From Kiritimatiellia bacterium (GTDB lineage Bacteria; Verrucomicrobiota; Kiritimatiellia; RFP12; DVOR01), in assembly GCA_900771325.1 (NCBI GenBank), contig CAAGNN010000124.1, positions 1 through 16,775 of the forward strand: a DNA stretch of 16,775 nt, given 5' to 3'. Both the position numbers and the translations under genes were made by a program. This document shows, in pieces, positions 8,137 through 14,553 of the stretch. Within the stretch, counting starts at the first letter, position 1, and each line of letters opens with the position of its first letter. The notes under the pieces were generated by a model, which worked only from the letters and a program-made list of their open reading frames with translations, made no database searches and had not been told where the DNA came from.

Positions 8137-9084
8137 TCACGAGAGGTAAAGATAGTCCAAATACTCGCCCGTTTCTTCCCACTCCTCTTCCTCGGCAATC
8201 GTCACCTTCTCGCCCTTGGCCATCGGCACGCGATAGATAGGCGTGCTCGCCCAAGAGGGCACCGTATAAATGCCCGTCGGCTGGTTGTAGACCCAGAAGG
8301 CGCGGTCGGCGTTGCCCTCTGCGCCGGAGACGCTCTCCGGCTCATACGTCGTCTTCCCCTTACGCACCAGCAACCCCTTATCCGATGCCATCGCAGAGAC
8401 CACCACCAATTGCCCCTCCTCAGGGGCTGTCACCGAAACCGATAGGCTATCGCCCGGACGCGAAAACTCATAGCTCGTGAGCGGCGCGTCGCGATCGTCA
8501 GGATTCTGATAGAGGCTCGAATAGGTGTGATCGGCCCGCGTTAATGCCCTAAAGCGCGGCACAGAAATCTTTCCGGCAAGCTCGTGGAAGTAATTCTCCG
8601 TCTTCTGCGTCTCCGCCGGCTCTGTCTCAATCATCATCGGTGGGCCGACAACATCCGTTCCCTTTACTCCCACGGAGAAGGTCGCCAATCCGTTGTTCCC
8701 CTTCACCGGCAGGCAGATCCAATAGCGATTCGCCTGAGGTCCCCGTGGACTATGGGGCGGCCCGACAGCCGTCGACGGGCTAGTGTACCACAACTCCGCC
8801 GGCCAAGTGTAATCCCAATCATCCGTGACACCCGTCCAAAAAGGCCCGTTAATCCAATAACTAGTATCTGGATTCCAGAGCGGCGTAGGGGTCTCTTCAT
8901 CATACCCTTCCGCAACCTTAAAGCTCTCGTAGACATCGGCATCCGTCCGCACAGTCAGCGAACCAAAGTTCGCAGCCGTGGTGGTGCCATACACAATCAC
9001 CACATCGCTTGCCTTCAGCGGGGCATCCCCCTCCGCCAACAGCACAGGGATATAGGCCGTCGTCCCTGGATAGAAGACTGGCAT
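8137..9084 (-). CDS. Giant repeat protein, N-terminal non-repeat region (middle piece of a disrupted gene)
   Basis: 315 codons from an internal ATG at 9084 to TGA 8137-8139. This frame is the same as that of the 3325-8100 piece: TGA to GTG 8100 is exactly 13 codons, all open, reading LFFFPKAAVSAAVLGV before VSAEMVEVKDW. So one TGA separates the two pieces. Upstream, the frame fits onto the signal-peptide frame after a one-base shift. The sequence is Trp/Tyr/Asp-rich and secreted in appearance (SYWINGPFWTGVTDDWDYTW, RYWICLPVKG, PGDSLSVSVTAPEEGQ) but matches no family I recognise. There is no ribosome site at 9084, so independent translation is unlikely. It is best read as part of one gene of about 1,965 codons from 9221 to 3325. 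Confidence 0.65.
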   Translation of the reverse strand: MPVFYPGTTAYIPVLLAEGDAPLKASDVVIVYGTTTAANFGSLTVRTDADVYESFKVAEGYDEETPTPLWNPDTSYWINGPFWTGVTDDWDYTWPAELWYTSPSTAVGPPHSPRGPQANRYWICLPVKGNNGLATFSVGVKGTDVVGPPMMIETEPAETQKTENYFHELAGKISVPRFRALTRADHTYSSLYQNPDDRDAPLTSYEFSRPGDSLSVSVTAPEEGQLVVVSAMASDKGLLVRKGKTTYEPESVSGAEGNADRAFWVYNQPTGIYTVPSWASTPIYRVPMAKGEKVTIAEEEEWEETGEYLDYLYLS

Positions 9085-9221
9085 ATGCGAGGTGCCCGCA
9101 GGCAGAGCAGCCGCTCGCCATCTTCCACCTCATACGTATAAGCCCTCGGCCCAAAGGTCGGCTTTGCCCAAAGACTCGTTGCCGAAACAAGCGCTAACAC
9201 AAAGAGAAGTATCTTATGCAT
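9015..9221 (-). pseudogene. Signal-peptide start fragment of the giant repeat protein gene (frameshifted)
   Basis: ATG 9221 has a strong GGAGG at 9230-9234, 8 nt upstream, and begins with a classic Sec signal peptide, MHKILLFVLALVSATSLWA, with likely cleavage after A19. The mature start KPTFGPRAYTYEVEDGER then runs out of frame; the frame stays open to 9015 but turns Arg/Cys-rich and protein-unlike. Changing to the -1/+2 frame somewhere between 9084 and 9129 gives ALPAGTSHMPVFYPGT and continues into the long downstream frame. One missing base explains it. The upstream limit is set by a TGA in the downstream frame at 9130-9132. Confidence 0.7.
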
Positions 9222-9259
9222 CGTATTATCCTCCGCTAAACAACTTAACAACTAACTCT

Positions 9260-9288
9260 ATGCTACCATCCCTCCAACATCCTGTCAA
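9260..9288 (-). promoter_or_regulatory. Sigma70-type promoter of the giant repeat protein gene
   Basis: On the - strand a perfect TTGACA (9288-9283) is followed after exactly 17 nt by TAGCAT (9265-9260, four of six consensus). Transcription would begin about 32 nt before ATG 9221, giving a short leader that includes the GGAGG ribosome site at 9230-9234. This is the best promoter match in the window. Confidence 0.6.
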
Positions 9289-9340
9289 ACCTACAATCTC
9301 CTGGAGGTGTCCAGCCTTTGCGTGCGGTGCCGCGGGCGCG

Positions 9341-9368
9341 GACTGACGACTAACCGCTAACAGCTAAC
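9341..9368. repeat. Heptanucleotide short tandem repeat (3-4 copies)
   Basis: Successive 7-mers GACTGAC, GACTAAC, CGCTAAC and AGCTAAC lie just beyond the 3' end of the kinase-glycosyltransferase gene. The period is the same as at 2369-2389 and 2461-2481, with a different unit. Confidence 0.65.
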
Positions 9369-9376
9369 GGCTCGGA

Positions 9377-11185
9377 TTACCGATCATGACGGTCGTGGGT
9401 GAAGATGCCCTCGGGCAGGCCGATGCGGAAGTGATGGTTGCGCCACCACCAACGGTTGAGCGGCGGCTCAAGGGTCTGGAGTTTGTTGCCCTCGGCATTG
9501 ACGGTGTGGGAGGAGGGGTGGGCCTCGGCGAAGTCGAGCAACCGGCCCATCAGCTCGTGGGCGATGAGGGTGGACTGGTTGGTCCAGGGAAGGACCCAGC
9601 TGTCGACACAGAAGAAGTCCGGGCCGATGCGCTTAATCCACCGTGGAAAGAGCTGTTCTGGGTGACGCTCGATATAGGGGCTGCGGCCCGCCCAACGCTG
9701 GGCTTTCCAGGGGCGCAGGAGGCGGCGCAGGCGCTTGCGCCAGGCGGGGGCGCGATTGAGCGGCTCGGTGTCGTTCCAGCGGGGGTCAGGCTCTTGGACG
9801 GGCCAAAAGTAGGAGTAGACGCTGGCGAAGCGGTTTTGGGCGCCGGGGTTATAGCGGTTGCGCAGGCGGACGAGGTCGACCTCGCCGGCTTCGAGGTGGG
9901 CGATGGCCTCGCGCAACTGGGCTTCCATCGACTCGGCGCTGACGCAAACAGGGAAGTCGTTCTCCAGAACCAGGAGATAATCGGTCTGCACGGTCTGCCA
10001 AATCCAGCGGAAGCCGCCCTGAATGCCGAGATTGTCCTCGCGGTCGACGTGGCGCAGACCGAAGGAATCGACGATTGCGCGCAACTCGGGGGTGGAACTT
10101 TGGATGCAGACAACAGCATCGTCGAAGAGGCGGTAGAGGCCGTGGTCAATGTGGCTTTGGATGGTATGGCGGGTGGTCTCCGGCGACTTAAAGCCGAGGA
10201 TTGCCAGGCCGACCGTCTTGCCGTAGGGTTCGCCGAGGCGACCGCTCCCTGCGGCCGGCACAGCGGCCGGCACGGCGGGCTGCTCGAGCACACTACTCAA
10301 CACCTCCCGAACCACCTTCAGCTTAACGCGGCTCTTGGGCTTAAGGGTCCACACCAAGCGCCAGGAGACGCGGCGGCGGGCCTTACGCATCTCATCGCGC
10401 CAAAAGCCATCGCCCGAATACTCCGGGTGAAGGGTTGGGGCGGCTTGGGCGGCAGCCTCCAAGGCGCTGCGGGTCTCGGCCTCGCGCCCGGCCAACGCCA
10501 TCAGCGGCGCGGTTTGGTTAAAGACGGCGAGGACGGAGAAGGCATCGTTCCACACGCCACGACGCGGAGAATACCCGAACCCGAGACCACAGTTGGAGCG
10601 GATAAAGTCAAAGGGCGGATTGTGGTAGCTCGGATTGGCCTTGGGGATCGCAGTCTGGAAGTCGATAAGCCACAGGCACTCTGGGGCGAGGAGGAGGTTC
10701 TTGGGATTGATGTCGCGGTGATAGATAGAACCCTTCACGGCCGCCTGCGCAAGGTCCAGCAACCCCAACTGGAGGACCTCCGAACGGGCCTCGCCCAGCG
10801 GCTGCTTGGCCCGAACGAGATCCATCAACACCTCCCCTTGCACATAGGGCGAGACCACGACCACGCTGCCATCGCGCAAGGTATAGGTGTACAGCGGGCA
10901 AACCACGCGAATATGGTCCAGCCCCAGCCGCTGCAACTCGGCCGCATACCGGCTCGCCATCTCGCCCTCCTCTTTGGCCTCCGTGGCCAAGTGCGGAGCG
11001 TAGTGCTTCAAGAAGCAGTCTTGGCCCGGCGAGGCCCCGTTAGCACTTAGCGTTGCACGCCAAAAAGAGGATCCCGAAGCGCTCCATCCAATCGATAGCG
11101 GGCGCAACTGGCAAACATCGCCGAAGGCCTCGACTTCGCGGCGAAAGGCTTCTTCTTCGCTAGAGAGGTGTGGGGTAGTGCTCAT
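9377..11185 (-). CDS. Fusion of a WaaP/Kdo-kinase-like kinase and a GT-A type glycosyltransferase
   Basis: 602 aa from ATG 11185, last gene of the operon, 27 bp after the deacetylase stop. Residues ~25-230 are a eukaryote-like/LPS kinase fold: FLKHY with candidate ATP-binding Lys K60, catalytic loop HRDINPKN at 156-163 (D158, N163), and metal-binding LIDF at 173-176 (D175). This is the layout of lipopolysaccharide core kinases and related small-molecule kinases. After a basic linker and an Ala/Pro-rich stretch (~265-320), residues ~324-560 look like a nucleotide-sugar transferase of GT-A fold: VGLAILGFKSPETTRHTI, a second strand with VVCIQSS, EDNLGIQGGFRWI, and YLLVLENDFPV, where END at 408-410 takes the position of the DxD motif. 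No signal peptide or membrane segment is seen, so it should act on the cytoplasmic face. The predicted role is phosphorylating and glycosylating one surface-glycan or LPS core acceptor. The substrates are unknown. Confidence 0.7.
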   Translation of the reverse strand: MSTTPHLSSEEEAFRREVEAFGDVCQLRPLSIGWSASGSSFWRATLSANGASPGQDCFLKHYAPHLATEAKEEGEMASRYAAELQRLGLDHIRVVCPLYTYTLRDGSVVVVSPYVQGEVLMDLVRAKQPLGEARSEVLQLGLLDLAQAAVKGSIYHRDINPKNLLLAPECLWLIDFQTAIPKANPSYHNPPFDFIRSNCGLGFGYSPRRGVWNDAFSVLAVFNQTAPLMALAGREAETRSALEAAAQAAPTLHPEYSGDGFWRDEMRKARRRVSWRLVWTLKPKSRVKLKVVREVLSSVLEQPAVPAAVPAAGSGRLGEPYGKTVGLAILGFKSPETTRHTIQSHIDHGLYRLFDDAVVCIQSSTPELRAIVDSFGLRHVDREDNLGIQGGFRWIWQTVQTDYLLVLENDFPVCVSAESMEAQLREAIAHLEAGEVDLVRLRNRYNPGAQNRFASVYSYFWPVQEPDPRWNDTEPLNRAPAWRKRLRRLLRPWKAQRWAGRSPYIERHPEQLFPRWIKRIGPDFFCVDSWVLPWTNQSTLIAHELMGRLLDFAEAHPSSHTVNAEGNKLQTLEPPLNRWWWRNHHFRIGLPEGIFTHDRHDR

Positions 11186-11212
11186 CTTCCATGGTGTCGA
11201 TACAACGAGGGT

Positions 11213-12103
11213 TCAGGGACGAAAGCGGCCGCGCGTAGCCAGGAGGTAGGCTTGCCAGGGGCGCAAGCCACGCGGGACAATGCGCCGACCAATCAGGAGT
11301 GGCCCCGTCGCCAGGGGGCGGAGCTTCTTATGCATTGTGGCGGCGAGGGTGTAGCCGGCGCGGCCGACGGCCTCGACGACTTGCGCGGTGTAGCCACCGC
11401 AGGGATAGGCGAAGGCGCGGGGCGCTTGGCCCAGAAGGCGCTCGAGCCAGGCGCGGTTCTCGACGATTTCGCGCTCGGCCTCGGCCAGGGGCACCTCGTC
11501 CAGCCGCTGATGGTGGGCGGTGTGGCCACCGAACTCGACGAGACCGGAGGCAGCCATCTCGCGGATCTGCGCGGGGGTCAAGAAGGCGGAGTCCGTTTCG
11601 CCGCGGTTGGTGACGAAACAAGTGGCCTTGACCTTGGAGGCTTGAAGGATAGGGAAGAGCTCGGTGTAGTTGTCGGCATAGCCATCGTCGAAGGTCAGCA
11701 CCACACTCCGGCGCGCGGGCTTGTCGGCGGCCTCAGAGAGGGTCTGGAAGGTGTAGCCGGCCTTGCGCAATGCGGCCAAGAGCCAGCGAAGCTCCCCCGG
11801 GCGGACGGTGTTATTCGGGCAGATGGGGTCGACCACCCGCTCATTGACCGTGTGGAGCATCAGCACGAGGGGGACCTTGGCCGGCGTGCGCGGCCGCCAC
11901 CAGGCGACCGCCGCGCTGAATCCCACCACCGCCGCGCCGATTGCGCCCATAGCCAGCGCCCGCGCAGGCATCGGCAGCCCCAAGCAGAGGAGGAGCCCCA
12001 CGATCACAGCCCCCACGCCCCCGGCGATCCAGCGCTCGTAGGCGCACGCCTGGGCGAGGTAGGCCTGCGGAGACTCAACGATTGCGCGCCCCCCCATCGT
12101 CAT
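11213..12103 (-). CDS. Membrane-anchored polysaccharide deacetylase (NodB/CE4 family)
   Basis: 296 aa; the start ATG 12103 overlaps the preceding gene's TGA as ATGA, indicating translational coupling. Two hydrophobic segments at ~27-45 and ~48-68 are followed by the NodB homology domain from ~78. Motif 1 is TFDDGY (137-142, catalytic base D139 and metal D140), motif 2 is HTAHH (194-198, metal ligands H194 and H198), and motif 3 is YPCGGY (233-238). All metal ligands are intact, so a metal-dependent N- or O-deacetylase is expected. The family removes acetyl groups from chitin oligomers, peptidoglycan or other polysaccharides. Between glycosyltransferases, a likely job is de-N-acetylating a hexosamine placed by a neighbour, comparable in logic to WabN of the Klebsiella LPS core. 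That parallel is an inference. Confidence 0.85.
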   Translation of the reverse strand: MTMGGRAIVESPQAYLAQACAYERWIAGGVGAVIVGLLLCLGLPMPARALAMGAIGAAVVGFSAAVAWWRPRTPAKVPLVLMLHTVNERVVDPICPNNTVRPGELRWLLAALRKAGYTFQTLSEAADKPARRSVVLTFDDGYADNYTELFPILQASKVKATCFVTNRGETDSAFLTPAQIREMAASGLVEFGGHTAHHQRLDEVPLAEAEREIVENRAWLERLLGQAPRAFAYPCGGYTAQVVEAVGRAGYTLAATMHKKLRPLATGPLLIGRRIVPRGLRPWQAYLLATRGRFRP

Positions 12104-13029
12104 GCCCCCTTGCCAACCTTCCGCTTACGAATCAGCACGCCGCAGATGAGCACGCGCTCGTAGCCCTTCTTGGTGTAGCGGAAGTAGAAGAAGCCGAGCA
12201 GGTGGGCCCAGAGGAAACGCCAGGTCTGGTCGCGGTAGGGCGTCTGAAGCAGATAGCGCACATAGCCCGGCCAGGTGCGGTTCTTCCACAGGCAGCACCA
12301 CGGCTTGGCTGAGAAGTTGGCGAAGTGACGCACCACCATCTGCTCGCCCTTGGGCAGACGCTTCGGGTCAACGCAGTTGAAGCGCATCGGCAGCTCGAGG
12401 ATGCGCCCCTCCATCGTGAGGTTGATGACATCCTGGTCCGGCCAGGCGATATGGTCGAAGTGCTTGGCGGTGTTCTCCATACACTTGCGGCCGAACTCTT
12501 CGCGGCGGAGGGTCTCCAGGTCCATCACCAGCATCCCCGAGAGGAAGTACTTGGCATCGGGCTTCATCCCCAGGCGCTGCTTGTAGGCGCGAAACTCGGG
12601 CGTATCCTCCTTGAGGTCGGTGGTGCCGGCCAGAGGGCAGCCGCCCAAGTCCCACTGCCACAGGGGCAACAGGTCGCCCAGGGCCAGGACGTCCACGTCG
12701 ATGTAGATGGTGCGCGCCTCGTCCACGAGCAACTCGGGCAGGAGATAACGGTAGTACATCTCCTGGGTGATGTGCTCGAGCGGCAGCGGAAAGGCATCGA
12801 AGTGGCGCCGGTCGACCTGATGGAAGCAGAACTCAAAGCGCCCCTGCGAGGCCTCGGCCCACCCCTTCAGCCGCGCCACGGTCTCCTCGCGCAGCGCGCT
12901 ATAGAGCACGTGGAAGTGGAAGTCGCACCCCGGCGTATTGGTCAGCATCGAAGCCACCACCACCGCCAAGTGCTGCGCGTAGTTATCCGATATGCAAAAC
13001 GAAATCGACAGCCTCGGCCGCTCGCTCAT
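12100..13029 (-). CDS. Glycosyltransferase family 8 (LPS glucosyl/galactosyltransferase-like)
   Basis: 309 aa from ATG 13029, which overlaps the preceding TGA as ATGA and has AGAGG just upstream. A longer in-frame start at 13104 would add 25 residues lying entirely over the previous gene and is rejected. GT8 hallmarks in order: N-terminal ISFCISDNYAQHLAVVVASM (nucleotide-sugar binding strand), YYRYLLPELL (92-101), metal-binding DVD at 111-113 in YIDVDVLALGDL, FLSGMLVMDL (162-171), WPDQDVIN (196-203), and HFANFSAKPW (235-244), equivalent to the family's H-x-x-G-x-x-KPW motif although the usual Gly is Ser. GT8 enzymes are retaining transferases using UDP-sugars; in LPS clusters they add outer-core glucose or galactose. 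The last ~40 residues are aromatic and basic (FYFRYTKKGYERV), suiting a membrane-surface location. Confidence 0.9.
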   Translation of the reverse strand: MSERPRLSISFCISDNYAQHLAVVVASMLTNTPGCDFHFHVLYSALREETVARLKGWAEASQGRFEFCFHQVDRRHFDAFPLPLEHITQEMYYRYLLPELLVDEARTIYIDVDVLALGDLLPLWQWDLGGCPLAGTTDLKEDTPEFRAYKQRLGMKPDAKYFLSGMLVMDLETLRREEFGRKCMENTAKHFDHIAWPDQDVINLTMEGRILELPMRFNCVDPKRLPKGEQMVVRHFANFSAKPWCCLWKNRTWPGYVRYLLQTPYRDQTWRFLWAHLLGFFYFRYTKKGYERVLICGVLIRKRKVGKGA

Positions 13030-14204
13030 CCTCTGCTCCTTTCGCCCGTCAGGGTCGCACTCAAAAAGTCCATCCAAGCACGCCAGATGGTCTCGCTCGA
13101 CCACCGTTCGCGCACCGTCCGCGCGGCCGCCTGCCCCAACTGCGCGCGCAGCGCCGCGTCATCGACCAGCCGCTGCAACGCCGCCGCAAAGCCCGCCACG
13201 CCCGGCTCGGCCAACAGGCCGGTCCGCCCGGGCTCGATCAGCTCATTGACCCCCGGCGCGTCGGCAAAGCCCACGCACGCGCACCCCGCGCCCATCGCCT
13301 CGACCAACGCCATCCCAAAGCCCTCGACCCGCGAGGGATAGGCGCAGATCGCCGCGAGAGAGAGCACCTCCGCCGGCTTGGCCACCACCCCATTAAAGTG
13401 AACCCGCCCGGCAATCCCCAGCGCCTCGGCCTTGGCGCGCAACCGCGCCTCCCAAGCCGCCGTGCCGCAGCCGTAGAGCTCCAGGGTCCACCCCTCGGCC
13501 CGCTCCAGCCGCGCGAAGGCCTCCAAGAGCGCCTCGTGGTTCTTGTCCTTGGTAAAGTAGGCCACGTAGGCCACCTGCTTTTCGCGCGCCTCGGGCGCAG
13601 CCCCCACCCCGCCAAAGACCACCGCATTGCCAATCGCCACCACCGGCGCGGCCGTGTAGGGCGTGAGCAGCATCCGGAAGGAAGGCAAGAGCACCTGGCT
13701 CGCCACCACCTGCGCCATCGCCGCTTTCAACCGCGCCACCCGCTGCTCCTTGTTCTTGCCAAAGCAAGTCGGCGGATAGACGTGGAACATCTGAATGACC
13801 GGCCAAGGCAACGCCTCCTCGGCCATCAGCTCAATCAGCTCATTGCTCCCGGCCGAGAGCACGCCCTCGGGCGCAATCGCTGCCAACTCCGCACGCAACC
13901 GCCGCGAGGCCTGCAGCACCCAGTCGCACCCCGGCAGCCACTTCCGCAACAACTGCGCGCCCCACGCGCTCTTCATCAGCAACTTATTCACCCGCCAACG
14001 TAGCCCCCGCCGCGGCATCACCGCCACCAGATGCACCCGCACCTGCGGCCCAAAGGCTACCGACAGCGCCTTTCCCTCTTCTGGTGCTTGCGTCAGCAGA
14101 TGCACCTCCACCCCGCGCTCGGCCAAGGCATTGGCCAACGCCCCCGTCGCCCGGTCCGCCCCGCGCCCCGAAGTCATCACATCCTTATAGATTGCCAAAC
14201 GCAT
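13026..14204 (-). CDS. Glycosyltransferase family 4 (WaaG-like)
   Basis: 392 aa from ATG 14204, first gene of the - strand operon. It shows a GT-B two-domain layout. The N-terminal domain starts MRLAIYKDVMTSGRGADRA, with the glycine-containing acceptor loop and a conserved ATGALANALAERGVEVHLLT helix-strand. The C-terminal donor domain holds VAYVAYFTKDKNHEALLEAF, LELYGCGT, GRVHFNGVV and the E-x7-E signature in EGFGMALVEAMGAGCACVGF. These are retaining transferases using nucleotide-activated sugars (UDP-glucose for WaaG). The gene ends GERSRG and its TGA overlaps the ATG of the GT8 gene. With a GT8 enzyme, a deacetylase and a WaaP-like kinase following, it most likely builds an LPS core or related surface oligosaccharide in the cytoplasm. 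The exact sugar cannot be read from sequence. Confidence 0.9.
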   Translation of the reverse strand: MRLAIYKDVMTSGRGADRATGALANALAERGVEVHLLTQAPEEGKALSVAFGPQVRVHLVAVMPRRGLRWRVNKLLMKSAWGAQLLRKWLPGCDWVLQASRRLRAELAAIAPEGVLSAGSNELIELMAEEALPWPVIQMFHVYPPTCFGKNKEQRVARLKAAMAQVVASQVLLPSFRMLLTPYTAAPVVAIGNAVVFGGVGAAPEAREKQVAYVAYFTKDKNHEALLEAFARLERAEGWTLELYGCGTAAWEARLRAKAEALGIAGRVHFNGVVAKPAEVLSLAAICAYPSRVEGFGMALVEAMGAGCACVGFADAPGVNELIEPGRTGLLAEPGVAGFAAALQRLVDDAALRAQLGQAAARTVRERWSSETIWRAWMDFLSATLTGERSRG

Positions 14205-14287
14205 ACCTGCAGTCTACCAAAACCCCCTCCACACGCGCAACCGCGCACGCGAGAGGTGCGAGAGATGCGCCTCGGCGCGTTAACGGT

Positions 14288-14315
14288 TTTGTAGTGGCCT
14301 GCTCCGCCAGTGCAA
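14288..14315 (-). promoter_or_regulatory. Weak candidate promoter for the glycosyltransferase operon
   Basis: On the - strand TTGCAC (14315-14310) and TACAAA (14293-14288) are separated by 16 nt, with four of six matches at each box. This is the only reasonable pair I see between the operon start and the G-rich tract. The leader would be ~75 nt. Confidence 0.25.
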
Positions 14316-14323
14316 TTTGAGGT

Positions 14324-14349
14324 GGGAGGTGGGAGGGGGAAGAGGGGGG
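14324..14349 (+). other. Predicted G-quadruplex-forming sequence
   Basis: Four runs of at least three G (14324-14326, 14331-14333, 14335-14339, 14344-14349), separated by loops of 4, 1 and 4 nt, meet the usual G3+N1-7 rule on the + strand. It is the densest part of a purine-rich stretch extending to ~14400. It is upstream of both divergent operons. Confidence 0.55.
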
Positions 14350-14467
14350 AAAAGGCGAGAATGGCGGGGGTTTGGGGGGAGTTTGGGTAGGGTGATGGAA
14401 AATGAGACGGGGTGCGGCATAAGTCTTTGGAAGTTGGAAAAGTTGAAGTGTTTTTGAGACAAAAGTT

Positions 14468-14494
14468 GTCCACAGCGTCCACAGTGTCCACGGT
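14468..14494 (+). repeat. Three 9-bp direct repeats
   Basis: GTCCACAGC, GTCCACAGT and GTCCACGGT are contiguous. The first copy lies within TTGTCCACA (14466-14474), which resembles a DnaA box. Iteron-like spacing suggests protein binding, but the array is short and its function is unknown. Confidence 0.6.
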
Positions 14495-14524
14495 TGGCTT
14501 CACGTGGGGGGAAGGATATGGGAG

Positions 14525-14553
14525 GATAGCCTCGTTTTTGACAGGAGGCTATC
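14525..14553 (+). promoter_or_regulatory. 9-bp inverted repeat enclosing the Shine-Dalgarno of the first phage gene
   Basis: GATAGCCTC (14525-14533) and GAGGCTATC (14545-14553) are exact reverse complements around an 11-nt loop. The AGGAGG ribosome site (14543-14548) lies at the loop/3'-arm boundary and the GTG start follows immediately at 14554. In RNA the hairpin would hide the ribosome site; in DNA it could be an operator. Confidence 0.6.

Larger units (their letters stand above)
14205..14553. other. Non-coding junction between the surface-glycan operon and the phage module
   Basis: Roughly 350 bp without a supportable gene. In order it contains the possible operon promoter, a G/A-rich tract at about 14318-14400, a triple 9-bp repeat (14468-14494) and an inverted repeat over the first phage gene's ribosome site. 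Short frames in this region are antisense or lack starts. No transposase, repressor or integrase gene lies here. Confidence 0.6.

Noticed and set aside
8137..8139. Genome-wide reassignment of TGA to a sense codon
   Set aside because: TGA is the natural stop of several intact genes here (13026, 12100, 11213, 15152, 15706), and Trp is encoded by TGG throughout.
6748..8445. Long + strand open frame of 565 codons opposite the repeat protein
   Set aside because: Arg/His/Leu-rich composition typical of antisense; no ribosome site, and it also spans the broken region of the real gene.
9386..11050. Long + strand open frame of 554 codons opposite the kinase-GT gene
   Set aside because: Opposite-strand shadow in GC-rich coding DNA; low-complexity Gly/Ala/Leu composition, no family motif, while the - strand frame has clear kinase and GT motifs.
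12325..13341. + strand open frame of 338 codons opposite GT8/GT4
   Set aside because: Antisense of two well-supported glycosyltransferases that overlap by ATGA; no motif or start signal.
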